Source: Novacetimonas pomaceti (lineage in GTDB: Bacteria; Pseudomonadota; Alphaproteobacteria; Acetobacterales; Acetobacteraceae). From it: 64,000 nucleotides of DNA. This document shows, piece by piece, positions 15,589 to 25,005 of this stretch. The position numbers were made by a program, and so were the translations under genes. Where the stretch lies: NCBI RefSeq assembly GCF_003207955.1, contig NZ_NOXG01000011.1, positions 1 to 64,000 on the forward strand. The letters are read 5' to 3'. The first letter of the stretch is position 1. The number at the start of each line of letters is the position of its first letter. The notes under the pieces are model-generated. The model made no database searches. It was not told the origin of the DNA and saw only the letters and a list, made by a program, of their open reading frames with translations.

Positions 15589-17181
15589 GTGGCGAAAGCA
15601 TCGGACAGGACGGCGGAGCGCACGCAGCGGCTGCGCCAGGCGATGCAGAACCTGGACGCGGGTCACTTCGCGCAGGCCCGCGCGCTGGTCGAGCCGATGT
15701 GCGGCGACGGGCGGGCCGACGTCATCCTTGCCCATGCGCTGGCGGGCAGCGGCCGCGCGGCCAGGGCGGCGCGACTGCTATGCCGTCTGGCGCATGACAA
15801 TCCGACGGCGCGTCATCCCGCGCAGGACATGATGACGCTTCTTTTGCGTCATTCGCGCATCGCGGAAATCGAGGCGACGCTGCACGCGACCCTGATGCAG
15901 ACGCCCAACGATATCCGCCTGTATGACCTGCTGGGGGAATTCCTGCTGCTGCAGAACCGCATGACCGATGCGGTTGAAGTGCTGGTGGAAGGATGCAGGC
16001 GTCATCCCGCCGCCCTGCGGACCGGCAACCTGCTGGCGGTGACGCAGAATGAACTGGGACAGGCCCGCGACGCGCAGGCGCTGCTGCGCCACCTGCTGGA
16101 ATATCATCCCCGCAGCGCGATGACGCATGCCAACCTCGCGCATATCCTGACCATCGACAACCAGATGGATCAGGCCCTGCATCATCACCAGCAGGCGCTG
16201 GCGCTGCGTCCCGATGACCCGCAGATCCACCTCAACCACGCCATGACCCTGCTCAAGGCCGGGCGGCATGCGCAGGGCTGGCCCGAATATGAATGGCGCC
16301 TGCGCATGCCGGGACGCCAGAAACACCCGTTTGAACGTCTTTTGCCAACGCTGGAGCAGAATACGGACCTGACGGGACAGCGCATCGTGGTCCTGTCAGA
16401 GGCAGGGCTGGGCGACATGCTGATGTATCTGCGCTTTGTCCCCGCGCTGATCCGGCGCGGCGCGCGCGTCACCCTTCAGCTTCCGCGTGAGATACTGCCC
16501 CTTGGCACGCGTATTTACGGGGTCGAACGGGTTATCGATCCGCTGCGCCCGCTGCCCGCGCATGACTGGCACTGCCCGTTCGGAAGCCTTGCGCGCGCGC
16601 TGGGCCGGACATCCGACATCATCGGGGCGCCGATACCCTACCTGTGGGCTGATCCGGAAAAAATCCTGCGATGGGAAGATTACATGCCACCGCGTCCGGG
16701 CCTGCGCGTCGGGATCGTCTGGGGTGGCGCCAGCCGACCGGGCGTGGCGCAAGCACAGGCCATCGACCGCAAGCGTTCGATGCATATTTCCCAGCTTGCG
16801 CCCCTGACCACGATAGGGGGGATCCATCTGGTCAACCTGCAACGTGGCCAGCATGCGCAGCAGATGGCGGACATGCCCGAGGGCATGCAGCTTTATGATC
16901 CCATGGATGACGTGCGCGACATGGATGATACCGCCGCGATCATCATGAACCTTGATATCGTCGTATCGGTCGATACGTCGGTCGTCCATCTTGCCGGCGC
17001 CCTGGGCAGACCGACCATCATGATGGACCGGTACGACAATTGCTGGCGATGGCAGTCCGGCCGCCATGACAGCCAGTGGTACCCGCAACTGCGTATCGTG
17101 CGCCAGTCGCGTCCGGGGGACTGGGAAGGCGTCGTGGCACAGGTTCGCGACCTGCTGGCAGCCGCCGCCGGCCATCCCTGA
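15589..17181 (+). CDS. TPR-repeat glycosyltransferase-like protein
   Basis: A 530-residue protein with about six tetratricopeptide-like repeats in residues 10-230 (for example ALRTGNLLAVTQNELGQARD, MTHANLAHILTIDNQMDQAL) joined to a C-terminal GT-B-like domain: VVLSEAGLGDMLMYLRFVPA, then VGIVWGG, MDDTAAIIMNLDIVVSVDTS and VHLAGALGRP. This architecture is known from bacterial TPR-glycosyltransferases acting on proteins or cell-surface glycans. It starts with GTG 15589 after GGGGGT, 23 bp downstream of the FAD oxidase, so the two may be co-transcribed although their functions look unrelated. Confidence 0.8.
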   Translation: MAKASDRTAERTQRLRQAMQNLDAGHFAQARALVEPMCGDGRADVILAHALAGSGRAARAARLLCRLAHDNPTARHPAQDMMTLLLRHSRIAEIEATLHATLMQTPNDIRLYDLLGEFLLLQNRMTDAVEVLVEGCRRHPAALRTGNLLAVTQNELGQARDAQALLRHLLEYHPRSAMTHANLAHILTIDNQMDQALHHHQQALALRPDDPQIHLNHAMTLLKAGRHAQGWPEYEWRLRMPGRQKHPFERLLPTLEQNTDLTGQRIVVLSEAGLGDMLMYLRFVPALIRRGARVTLQLPREILPLGTRIYGVERVIDPLRPLPAHDWHCPFGSLARALGRTSDIIGAPIPYLWADPEKILRWEDYMPPRPGLRVGIVWGGASRPGVAQAQAIDRKRSMHISQLAPLTTIGGIHLVNLQRGQHAQQMADMPEGMQLYDPMDDVRDMDDTAAIIMNLDIVVSVDTSVVHLAGALGRPTIMMDRYDNCWRWQSGRHDSQWYPQLRIVRQSRPGDWEGVVAQVRDLLAAAAGHP

Positions 17182-17191
17182 AAATCGTCGA

Positions 17192-17890
17192 TTACGCCTG
17201 CGCCATCGCCGTCAGCAGGGGGGTTACGGCCTCGCGCGCCGCGCGCTCCGCCCCGGCGGGGTCCTGATTGCGGATCGCATCAAGGATCCTTACATGCGCC
17301 GCCAGCCCCGGTTCCGGCAGGGCGGGCTCCACCACGGCGGTATGGGTGCCGCGCCGCACCTCGGAGACGAAATAGCGATAAAGCTCGCTTAACGCCCTGT
17401 TATGCGATGCTTCTGCAATCGCAAGGTGAAAGGCCGTGTCACGCGCGACAAAAGCCTCCATATCCGTGCTGTCGGACACTTTTTCGCCCCGCGCCTCAAG
17501 CAGTTTTTCCAGACGCTTCAGGTCGCGCTCCGTCCGGCGCAGGGCGGCCAGGCGCGCGGCCTCGGCCTCCAGCACGACACGCAGCTCGAAATGATCGCGC
17601 AACCCTGACCGGCTGATGCGGTGCATCACATCGGCAGGGTCGGTCCGCGAACGGACATAGGTGCCATCACCCTGCCGCACCTCCAGCATGCCGGCATGGG
17701 ACAGGACACGCACCGCCTCGCGCACGGTGTTGCGCCCGACCTGCAACAGCTGCGCCAGTTCCGTTTCCTTGGGAATGCGCTCGCCCAGCGCCCACTCCCC
17801 TTTCGCGACACGTTCGCGCATGACTGCGATGGCCTGTTCCACAAGGGAGTGTCGCGGAAGGGGAGGAAAAGAAGACATGGGCCGTTTCAT
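17192..17890 (-). CDS. GntR-family regulator, FadR subfamily
   Basis: A 232-residue regulator with an N-terminal winged helix-turn-helix (residues 16-82; IPKETELAQLLQVGRNTVRE, VRQGDGTYV) and an all-helical FCD effector domain (about 95-225; DTAFHLAIAEASHN supplies the acidic/His metal residues). FadR-type proteins often sense small carboxylic acids such as lactate or glycolate. The FAD-linked oxidase at 14153 would be a natural target but lies 1.6 kb away and is not adjacent, so that link is only a suggestion. ATG 17878 is an alternative start. Confidence 0.85.
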   Translation of the reverse strand: MKRPMSSFPPLPRHSLVEQAIAVMRERVAKGEWALGERIPKETELAQLLQVGRNTVREAVRVLSHAGMLEVRQGDGTYVRSRTDPADVMHRISRSGLRDHFELRVVLEAEAARLAALRRTERDLKRLEKLLEARGEKVSDSTDMEAFVARDTAFHLAIAEASHNRALSELYRYFVSEVRRGTHTAVVEPALPEPGLAAHVRILDAIRNQDPAGAERAAREAVTPLLTAMAQA

Positions 17891-17944
17891 ATCCCAAAGA
17901 TGACGCGTGGGACAGTCCGTCGCGCCCCGCGCGTCATCAGAGCC

Positions 17945-19225
17945 TCAGTCAAGGCGCACCGCGGGGCGGACAAACACGTCCAGCCAGTCCACCAGGCACG
18001 ATATCATGCCACGGACAGGTCCGTAGAGTTCGAACTGGTGCTGGCGATAGAGCATCAGATGGACCAGCCGGGCGGAAAGGCCATGAAGCCACCCGCCACC
18101 AAAGACGGTGCCGCCGGGAAACGTGCCCCAGCCGTTATAGTCGCCCAGCGCGACCACCGCCCCCTTGTTATTGAACACGAACGGCGGCAGCGGACGCCCG
18201 TCCATCCATGCGGGCAGGTGACGCGCCAGATGGTGGGCCTGCTGCCGGGCGGCCTGCGCCGTGGGGGCCACCGGCTTTTCCGCGATGAAGGCACAATCCC
18301 CCATGGCGAAGACATTGTCGTCATCCATCACCTGAAGCGTGGGACGCACCTCAAGCTGTCCCGAACGCGAAAGCTTCATGCCCCCGAATTTCGTGGTCAC
18401 GTCAGGGGCCTTCACCCCGGCGGCCCAGACACGCAGCGTGGCGGGCACACGGCTTCCGTCCTTGAGCATGAAGCCATTTTCGTCCGCGCCGCTGACCATG
18501 GCGGAGGTCTGCACGGTCACGCCGATGGCCTCCAGCTGCTTCATCGCGGCCTGCGATACCTTTTCGGGAAAGGCGGGCAGGATGCGCGGCCCGGCCTCCA
18601 GCAACGTGATCTTAAGCGCAGGGGGCTTTTCCCCGAAACTGTAAAGCGCGGCAAGGCCCAGGGCCTTGTGAAGTTCGGCGGCAAGCTGCGTTCCGGTCGC
18701 CCCGCCACCGACAATGGCGATGTCGAGTTCGCGGTGATAGGCAAACGCCTTGAGCAGTTCCATGCGGAAACGGTCGTTGAAGCCATTCGCATCGACAAGG
18801 TTGTCGATGAACATGCAGTGTTCGGCCACGCCCGGCGTCCCGAAATCATTGGCGCGGCTGCCAATGGACAGGATCACGGCATCATATTCCAGGCTGCGTT
18901 CCTCCAGGATCGTTTCCCCGTTGGGGTCGATCACCGGGGCAAGGGTAATGGTCCGGGCCTTGCGGTCCATGCCCGAAATCTCGCCGGGCCAGAAATCGAA
19001 ATGATGGCGGCTGGCCTGCGACATGAAGCTGATGCGGTCATTTTCGTTCGCCGCCGTGCCCGCGGCAAAGCAGTGGAGCATCGGCTTCCACACATGGGCG
19101 AAGCTTTTATCCACGAGGGTAATTTCCGCGCGTCCCGATTTCCCGACCGTCTTGCCCAGGCGTGTGGCCAGCGCCAGCCCCGCGACACCCCCGCCAACAA
19201 TCACGATCCGAAACTTCTGCGCCAT
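17945..19225 (-). CDS. ndh: Type-II NADH:quinone oxidoreductase
   Basis: A 426-residue flavoprotein with two dinucleotide folds: the FAD site VIVGGGVAGLALATRLGKTV at the N-terminus and the NADH site IAIVGGGATGTQLAAELHKA near residue 165, plus DDDNVFAMGDCAFI closing the FAD site. The C-terminal amphipathic tail is the membrane anchor seen in NDH-2. It oxidises NADH and reduces ubiquinone without pumping protons, at the cytoplasmic face of the membrane, a common choice in acetic acid bacteria. ATG 19225 places the Rossmann motif five residues in; the frame upstream is not protein-like. Confidence 0.92.
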   Translation of the reverse strand: MAQKFRIVIVGGGVAGLALATRLGKTVGKSGRAEITLVDKSFAHVWKPMLHCFAAGTAANENDRISFMSQASRHHFDFWPGEISGMDRKARTITLAPVIDPNGETILEERSLEYDAVILSIGSRANDFGTPGVAEHCMFIDNLVDANGFNDRFRMELLKAFAYHRELDIAIVGGGATGTQLAAELHKALGLAALYSFGEKPPALKITLLEAGPRILPAFPEKVSQAAMKQLEAIGVTVQTSAMVSGADENGFMLKDGSRVPATLRVWAAGVKAPDVTTKFGGMKLSRSGQLEVRPTLQVMDDDNVFAMGDCAFIAEKPVAPTAQAARQQAHHLARHLPAWMDGRPLPPFVFNNKGAVVALGDYNGWGTFPGGTVFGGGWLHGLSARLVHLMLYRQHQFELYGPVRGMISCLVDWLDVFVRPAVRLD

Positions 19226-19602
19226 CTTGCTCTGCTCCAACCCGTTCGCACGACATGCGGGACGCCCTGGCGATACCCGATGTCTATATTCTGTCACCAT
19301 CACACTCAGGCATGGCCGTTCCCGTCTGGACACACCCTATTGCAAAATGCGCCATCGACAATGCCACGTCCCACGGCACGGCGAAGGTTATACCCCATTC
19401 CCCTTGACAAAAATCAAAAAACGGCGCGCGAAGACGGCCATATCGGCCCCGGTACGCGGCCTGCGTCGCGTGGCTGCCGGCAGGTGGCGCACAATATCTT
19501 TATCCATGCCGGAGCGGCGCGTGCACACGTACAATGCGTGATATGCCAATCGTCGATATGCCCCCGCGCCATGACAGGAAAGCCGTGACAGGGAAAGCGG
19601 AA

Positions 19603-20163
19603 ATGACCACGTCACCGATGTCTCTCCTCGATAACCTTCTCCCCCATTACCAGTTTCAGGAATGTCACCGGATCGCCATCCGCGCGCCCGCCGCTGCCAT
19701 CATGCGCAGCATCCGCGCCTATCGCGCCCTCCATGATCCGCTGATCCGGCTGGCGATCGGCCTGCGCGAAGGTCCGGCCCGGCTTTTGGGGCGCAGGCCC
19801 GGCCCGATGCTCGATCTGGACGATTTCACCATCCTGGGCCGCGAAGGAGAGCGGGAAATCGTTTTCGGCCTGATGGGCGCGTTCTGGAAAGCCGATTACG
19901 GGCTGGTCCCGCTGTCATCGGCCGCCTGCTTTCATGAAAGCCATCATCCCGGCCTGTGCAGGCTGGCCATGGGGTTCGCCATCGCGCCCCTTTCCGGCGA
20001 TATCCGCCGGGTTACGACACGGACCCGCGTCTTCTGCCCGACCCCGGCATCGCAGCGGCGCTTCGCACCTTACTGGTACGCCATCCGTCCCGTCAGCGGC
20101 CTGATCCGGCGCCGGATGCTGGGGCGCATCCGTGCGATGGCGCAAAGGCCGTCCCCCTCCTGA
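19603..20163 (+). CDS. Conserved hypothetical protein
   Basis: A 186-residue protein that I recognise only as a conserved unknown. Visible features: HYQFQECHRIAIRAPAAAIM at the N-terminus, LREGPARLLGRRPGPM near residue 55, EIVFGLMGAFWKADYGLVPL near 90, and a basic C-terminus (FAPYWYAIRPVSGLIRRRML). The pattern of beta strands and a terminal helix suggests a START/SRPBCC-like fold, which binds hydrophobic ligands, but this is inference. GGGAAAG precedes ATG 19603. It is divergent from ndh. Confidence 0.65.
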   Translation: MTTSPMSLLDNLLPHYQFQECHRIAIRAPAAAIMRSIRAYRALHDPLIRLAIGLREGPARLLGRRPGPMLDLDDFTILGREGEREIVFGLMGAFWKADYGLVPLSSAACFHESHHPGLCRLAMGFAIAPLSGDIRRVTTRTRVFCPTPASQRRFAPYWYAIRPVSGLIRRRMLGRIRAMAQRPSPS

Positions 20164-20287
20164 ACTGAGGTCTGCGATGCGCCGGCACGGCAGGAAATGG
20201 CCTGACCTTTGATAAGGTATAATGTTTACGTGCGATAATATATTGGCCTTTTTAGCGGAAATGACCCCTTCGCCGTCCCGTCATGAC

Positions 20288-20312
20288 AAAAAAACCGGGA
20301 TCACATGCCCGG
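20288..20312 (-). terminator. Intrinsic terminator of the glp operon
   Basis: On the minus strand CCGGG and CCCGG form a stem around an 8-base loop followed by TTTTTTT, 22 bp after the glpR stop codon. It closes the five-gene glpD-to-glpR transcript. Confidence 0.75.
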
Positions 20313-20334
20313 AATGTCGCCTCCCCTGCCCGCG

Positions 20335-21129
20335 TCAGGGTGCCTCGTCATCCGATGACCCACCCGCCACATGCAGTTGCACATTGCCTGCCTTGAGGAT
20401 CTGGCGGATCCGTGCGGAGGGTTCACGGTCGGTGAAAAAACCATGGATATTGGACAGGTGCCCCAGCCGCCCCATCGGACGGCGGCCGAATTTGCCCTGA
20501 TCGGCCAGCAGGAACACCTTGCGCGCATTGCGCATCATCGCCTGCGCGACATTGATTTCATCGGCGTCAAAATCCAGCAGGGTGCCATCTTCCTCGATCC
20601 CGCTTATGCCGATGACGGCAAAATCCGTCCTGTACTGGTCAATGGACGTGCTTGCGGTCGATCCGGTAATGCCGCCGTCGGAAAACCTGACCTGTCCCCC
20701 CGTCACGATGACCTGGAAATCGGTCCGCGACGACAGGGTGGAGGCCACGTGCAGATTGTTCGTGATGACCCGCAGGGCCTTGTGCCGGCGCAATGCCTGG
20801 GCAAAGGCCTCGGTCGTGGTGCCGATACTGATGAACAGGGAGGAATTGTCGGGAATGGCGCGCGCCGCGATGCGCCCGATCGCCTCCTTGGCATTGCGGT
20901 TCAGGACCTGCCGTTCCGCATAGGCGATATTTTCAACCGAGGACGCCAGCCCCGCCCCGCCATGATGGCGGGTCACCAGTCCCTGTCGCGCCAGGGCATT
21001 GACATCCCGCCGGATGGTCTGCACCGCTACATTCAGCCGCTGGGCCAGATCCTCGTTCGAGACGTACCCCTGCAGACGCACCAGTTCCATGATTTCGCGG
21101 TGTCGTTCCTCCGCCGATACGCTGGCCAT
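20335..21129 (-). CDS. glpR: DeoR-family glycerol-3-phosphate regulon repressor
   Basis: A 264-residue DeoR-type repressor: an N-terminal helix-turn-helix (RHREIMELVRLQGYVSNEDL, QTIRRDVNALARQGLVTRHH) and a sugar-phosphate-sensing domain (SLFISIGTTTEAFAQAL, LLDFDADEINVAQAMM). In the known system GlpR releases its operators when it binds glycerol-3-phosphate. Its position as the last gene of an operon containing glpD and glpK, and the two GlpR-like operators upstream of glpD and glpF, make the assignment strong and imply autoregulation. ATG 21129 is chosen over an upstream in-frame start at 21168. Confidence 0.92.
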   Translation of the reverse strand: MASVSAEERHREIMELVRLQGYVSNEDLAQRLNVAVQTIRRDVNALARQGLVTRHHGGAGLASSVENIAYAERQVLNRNAKEAIGRIAARAIPDNSSLFISIGTTTEAFAQALRRHKALRVITNNLHVASTLSSRTDFQVIVTGGQVRFSDGGITGSTASTSIDQYRTDFAVIGISGIEEDGTLLDFDADEINVAQAMMRNARKVFLLADQGKFGRRPMGRLGHLSNIHGFFTDREPSARIRQILKAGNVQLHVAGGSSDDEAP

Positions 21130-21280
21130 ATGTTCCTGATCCTGCCCCTGCCACATCATTCCCGGCACACGATCCCGCGCCGGCGCAAGTGCAACCTACT
21201 GCAATTGGGGAACACGCAAAACCACGGGCGCAAGGATGACGGAGGAAGGGCGCGCACCTCCCCCCGTTTCACTCATTGCA

Positions 21281-22387
21281 TCAGGAAGAAGCGGCAAGCG
21301 TCTTTCCCGTCGCCCCCAGGTCGGCGAATGTCTTGTCCAGACGGGCCACGATGCCGCATTCGCCCATGCGCAGCCATTTGCGCGGGTCATAAATCTTCTT
21401 CAGCGGTTTGCCGGTCGATGGGGAAATCTGGTGGCGGAATGCCTCGGAATGTTCCAGCACGTATCCGCCCACGCTTTCGGCAAAGGCGAACTGAATGTCC
21501 GTATCGATGTTCATCTTGAACACGCCGTAGGAAACCGCCTCCGCGATCTGGCGCTGTTCCGAACCGGACCCCCCATGGAAGACGAGTGCGAGCGGGCGTT
21601 CCCCCTGCCCCGTCGCCTCCGACACGGCCTGTTGCGAATGCAGCAGGATTTCGGGGCGCAGTTTGACATTACCGGGGGCATAGACCCCATGCACGTTGCC
21701 AAATGACGCCGCGATCGTCACGAATCCCAGCGGGGACAGTTCGTTATAGGCACGCAGCACGTCCGCCGGCTGGGTATAGAGGTGGGCATTGTCGGCGCCA
21801 TCATCCAGATCGTGACCGATCCCGTCCTCTTCCCCGCCGGTCACGCCAAGCTCGATTTCCAGGCCGATCCCCAAGGGCGCCATGCGGCGCAGGAAGCGGG
21901 CGCATTCCGCGATGTTTTCCTCCAGCGGTTCTGCCGAAAGATCGATCATGTGCGACGAAAACAGCGGACGGCCGGTTTCACGCACCGCGATTTCGCTTTC
22001 ATCAATCAGACCCGACACCCATGGCAGCAGTTTCCGGTCGGCGTGATCCGTGTGCAGGATCACGCAGATGCCGTATTCCGCTGCAAGCGTATGCACATGC
22101 CGCGCCGCCGCGACCGCGCCGAGGATACGCGCACGGTTCTGGTCCTTCATCCCTTCGCCCGCGTAAAAGCGCGCGCCACCATTCGACAGCTGGATGATGA
22201 CATCCGAACGGTTGCGGGCCGCCGCCTCCATTACGGCATTGATGCTGTCGGTTCCGACGACATTGACCGCAGGCAGGGCATATCCCTCGCTACAGCATGT
22301 CGCGACCAGCCTGCGGTAATCCGCGCCCGTGACGACACCGGGGGACAGGGATGCGCGCGCGGATACGGGACGTTCCTGATTTGTCAT
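21281..22387 (-). CDS. fba: Class II fructose-bisphosphate aldolase
   Basis: A 368-residue class IIA zinc aldolase: zinc ligands in ILHTDHADRK and in the EIELGVTGGEEDG loop, the phosphate-binding FHGGSGS, and NIDTDIQFAF near the C-terminus. It condenses dihydroxyacetone phosphate and glyceraldehyde-3-phosphate to fructose-1,6-bisphosphate. Lying between glpX and glpR in the glycerol operon, it probably runs in the synthetic direction, drawing off glycerol-derived triose phosphate. It follows glpX by 30 bp. Confidence 0.94.
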   Translation of the reverse strand: MTNQERPVSARASLSPGVVTGADYRRLVATCCSEGYALPAVNVVGTDSINAVMEAAARNRSDVIIQLSNGGARFYAGEGMKDQNRARILGAVAAARHVHTLAAEYGICVILHTDHADRKLLPWVSGLIDESEIAVRETGRPLFSSHMIDLSAEPLEENIAECARFLRRMAPLGIGLEIELGVTGGEEDGIGHDLDDGADNAHLYTQPADVLRAYNELSPLGFVTIAASFGNVHGVYAPGNVKLRPEILLHSQQAVSEATGQGERPLALVFHGGSGSEQRQIAEAVSYGVFKMNIDTDIQFAFAESVGGYVLEHSEAFRHQISPSTGKPLKKIYDPRKWLRMGECGIVARLDKTFADLGATGKTLAASS

Positions 22388-22417
22388 GATCGAACCAGCC
22401 TTTCGTGGTTTTTGTTT

Positions 22418-23404
22418 TTATCGCCAGGTCTTGGTGGAATAATCGTGATGTCCTTCGACAAAACGCAGGGTGCCGGATTTTGAACGCATGACCAGCGAAT
22501 GGGTGATCGTCCATCCGTTGCTCTGCCTGATGCCGCGCAGCAACGTGCCGCCCGTGACGCCCGTCGCGGAAAACAGCACGTCGCCGCTTGCGATATCCGT
22601 CAGGTCCAGCTTGCGCGACGGATCGGCGCCGGGGTTCATTTCCTTCGCGCGGGTGATCTGGCTTTCATCCTCGAACAGCAGGCGGCCCTGCATCTGCCCG
22701 TGCACGCAGCGCACCGCCGCGGCGGCCAGAACGCCCTCGGGCGCGCCGCCCGACCCCAGATAGATATCGACTTCGTTTTCCTCCAGGCACGCCGCGATGG
22801 CCGCCGCGACATCCCCGTCGCTGAGCAGCGTCACGCGCGCCCCCATCGCACGCGCGCGACCGATGATCTCCTCATGGCGCGGACGATCCAGCGTGCACAG
22901 CATCAGGTCGCGGATATCCTTGTCCTTCGCCCTGGCAAGGGCCTTCAGGTTGGCTTCCACGCTGGCGTCAAGGTCCACGACATTCTCGGGCAGGTTGGGG
23001 CCGACCACGATCTTGTCCATATAGATGTCGGGCGCGTGCAGGAAATGCCCCTCTTCCGCCAGGGCCACCACCGTCAGCGCATTGGGCAGGTTCTTGGCGC
23101 ACAGGTTGGTGCCCTCCAGCGGATCGACGGCAATGTCCATCGCCGGGCCGCCCGCGCCGACATGTTCCCCGATGAACAGCATCGGGGCCTCGTCCATCTC
23201 GCCCTCGCCAATGACGACGGTGCCGTTGATCGCCACGGTGTCAAACGCGCGGCGCATTGCCTCGACCGCTGCGCCGTCGGCCTCGTTCTTCTTTCCGCGC
23301 CCGGTCCAGGCGGATGCCGCAACCGCCGCCGCCTCCGTCACGCGCACCAGTTCGAGGGCAAGGTTACGGTCGGTGACCTGATAGGGGGTCGGCGTGACGG
23401 TCAT
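22418..23404 (-). CDS. glpX: Class II fructose-1,6-bisphosphatase
   Basis: A 328-residue GlpX-type phosphatase with the metal-site motifs GEGEMDEAPMLFIGE and DPLEGTN, and the substrate-binding stretch LSDGDVAAAIAACL. It hydrolyses fructose-1,6-bisphosphate to fructose-6-phosphate. AGGAAGG precedes the start, 34 bp after glpK. In E. coli glpX lies in the glpFKX operon; here the same association is kept but aldolase is added, so triose phosphate made by GlpD can be carried to fructose-6-phosphate by one operon. Confidence 0.95.
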   Translation of the reverse strand: MTVTPTPYQVTDRNLALELVRVTEAAAVAASAWTGRGKKNEADGAAVEAMRRAFDTVAINGTVVIGEGEMDEAPMLFIGEHVGAGGPAMDIAVDPLEGTNLCAKNLPNALTVVALAEEGHFLHAPDIYMDKIVVGPNLPENVVDLDASVEANLKALARAKDKDIRDLMLCTLDRPRHEEIIGRARAMGARVTLLSDGDVAAAIAACLEENEVDIYLGSGGAPEGVLAAAAVRCVHGQMQGRLLFEDESQITRAKEMNPGADPSRKLDLTDIASGDVLFSATGVTGGTLLRGIRQSNGWTITHSLVMRSKSGTLRFVEGHHDYSTKTWR

Positions 23405-23438
23405 GTAACAATCCTTCCTGTAGGGTTCTTATCGTCGT

Positions 23439-24938
23439 TCAAGAGGCAACAGTACTGGTCAGGGTACGCTTCACGGCCTGATGCCATCCCCGGACCAGCA
23501 CATCGCGCTGATCGGCGGGCATCAACGGCTGGAACAGACGCCCCCGCGTCCAGGTTCCGGCCAGTTCGGGAATACTGTCCCATACCCCGACGGCAAGTCC
23601 CGCAAGGAATGCCGCCCCGAGCGCCGTCGTTTCCACCTGCCGGGGACGTTCCACCGGAGTCTGGAGCATATCCGCCAGAAACTGGCAGAACCAGTCATTG
23701 ACCGACATTCCCCCATCAACACGTAGCGCGCTGAGCTTGCCGCCGCCGTCCTCGAACATGGCGCCAACCAGATCAAGGGTCTGGTACGCCACGGATTCCA
23801 GCGCCGCGCGCGCGATATGCGCCGCCGTCGCATCCAGCGTCAGCCCGCAGATCAGGCCACGCGCGTCGGGATCCCAGTGCGGCGCGCCCAGCCCGACGAA
23901 ACCCGGCACCATGTAGACGCCGTGGCTGTGCGGCACGCGGGTGGCCATGTCGTCCGTCTGGGACGCATGGGTAATCAGGTTCAGGCCGTCACGCAGCCAG
24001 CGTATCGCCGCCCCCGCCACGAAAATCGAACCTTCGAGTGCATAGGTCGTCGTATCACCGATGCGATAACCGATGGTCGTCAGCATCCGGTTGTTCGACA
24101 TGACCGGGCGATCCCCGGTATTGAGCAGGGCGAAACACCCCGTGCCGTACGTCGCCTTGGCCATTCCCGGCGCGAAGCAGGCCTGCCCCACCAGCGCCGC
24201 GTTCTGGTCCCCCGCCATGCCCGCCACCATGATCGGGCACCCGAACAGTTCCGGATCGGTTTCGCCGAACGGTTCGCTGTTGCCCTGTATGCGCGGCAGG
24301 ATCGCGGCGGGGACGTGGAACAGGTCCAGCAGGTCCCTGTCCCACGTCCCGGTATGGATGTTGAACAGCAGGGTGCGCGCGGCGTTGGTGATGTCGGTCG
24401 CATGCACCCGCCCGCCCGTCAGGCGCCACAGCAGGAAACTGTCGATCGTGCCGCATGCCAGTTCCCCGGCCTCCGCCCGCTTGCGGGCGCCGGGGACGTT
24501 GTCGAGAATCCATGCAAGCTTGGTCGCGGAAAAGTACGGATCCAGCAGCAGGCCGGTCCGCTCACGCACCAGTGACTCATGCCCTTCCTGACGCATACGT
24601 GCGCACTGCGCCGTGGTGCGGCGGTCCTGCCACACGATGGCGCGATGGATGGGTTCGCCCGTCCTGCGGTCCCATACGACAATGGTCTCGCGCTGGTTGG
24701 TGATGCCGATGGCCGCGATCTGCTCCGCGCCGCCCACCTGCTCCATCGCCTCGCGCGCGGTGGAGACGACATTGCCCCAGATCTCGACCGGGTCATGTTC
24801 GACCCAGCCCTGATCGGGATAATGCTGCTGGAATTCAACATGCGCCGTGGCAAGTGCCGCGGTGTCACGGTTGAACACGATGCTGCGTGTCGATGTCGTA
24901 CCCTGGTCAATGGCCAGAATTTTGTTTTTCTTGTTCAT
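23439..24938 (-). CDS. glpK: Glycerol kinase
   Basis: A 499-residue FGGY-family kinase starting at ATG 24938 after AGGAAA. The N-terminus ILAIDQGTTSTRSIVFNRD, the glycerol-site segment with NQRETIVVWDRRTG, and YGTGCFALLNTG, VPGFVGLGAPHWDPDARG and LRVDGGMSVNDWFCQFLADM are all characteristic. It phosphorylates glycerol to sn-glycerol-3-phosphate, the inducer of GlpR. The gene lies 67 bp downstream of glpD in the same operon. Confidence 0.96.
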   Translation of the reverse strand: MNKKNKILAIDQGTTSTRSIVFNRDTAALATAHVEFQQHYPDQGWVEHDPVEIWGNVVSTAREAMEQVGGAEQIAAIGITNQRETIVVWDRRTGEPIHRAIVWQDRRTTAQCARMRQEGHESLVRERTGLLLDPYFSATKLAWILDNVPGARKRAEAGELACGTIDSFLLWRLTGGRVHATDITNAARTLLFNIHTGTWDRDLLDLFHVPAAILPRIQGNSEPFGETDPELFGCPIMVAGMAGDQNAALVGQACFAPGMAKATYGTGCFALLNTGDRPVMSNNRMLTTIGYRIGDTTTYALEGSIFVAGAAIRWLRDGLNLITHASQTDDMATRVPHSHGVYMVPGFVGLGAPHWDPDARGLICGLTLDATAAHIARAALESVAYQTLDLVGAMFEDGGGKLSALRVDGGMSVNDWFCQFLADMLQTPVERPRQVETTALGAAFLAGLAVGVWDSIPELAGTWTRGRLFQPLMPADQRDVLVRGWHQAVKRTLTSTVAS

Positions 24939-25005
24939 TGTCGTTTCCTGTCCCATCAGGATCGAGATATCGATAGCACGGCTTGCATGGCCGCAATGAA
25001 ATGGA

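Noticed and set aside
17621..19588. 655-codon plus-strand frame across the FadR-type and ndh genes
   Set aside because: It is antisense to two well-supported genes and has shadow-type composition (runs of H, R, G and Q).
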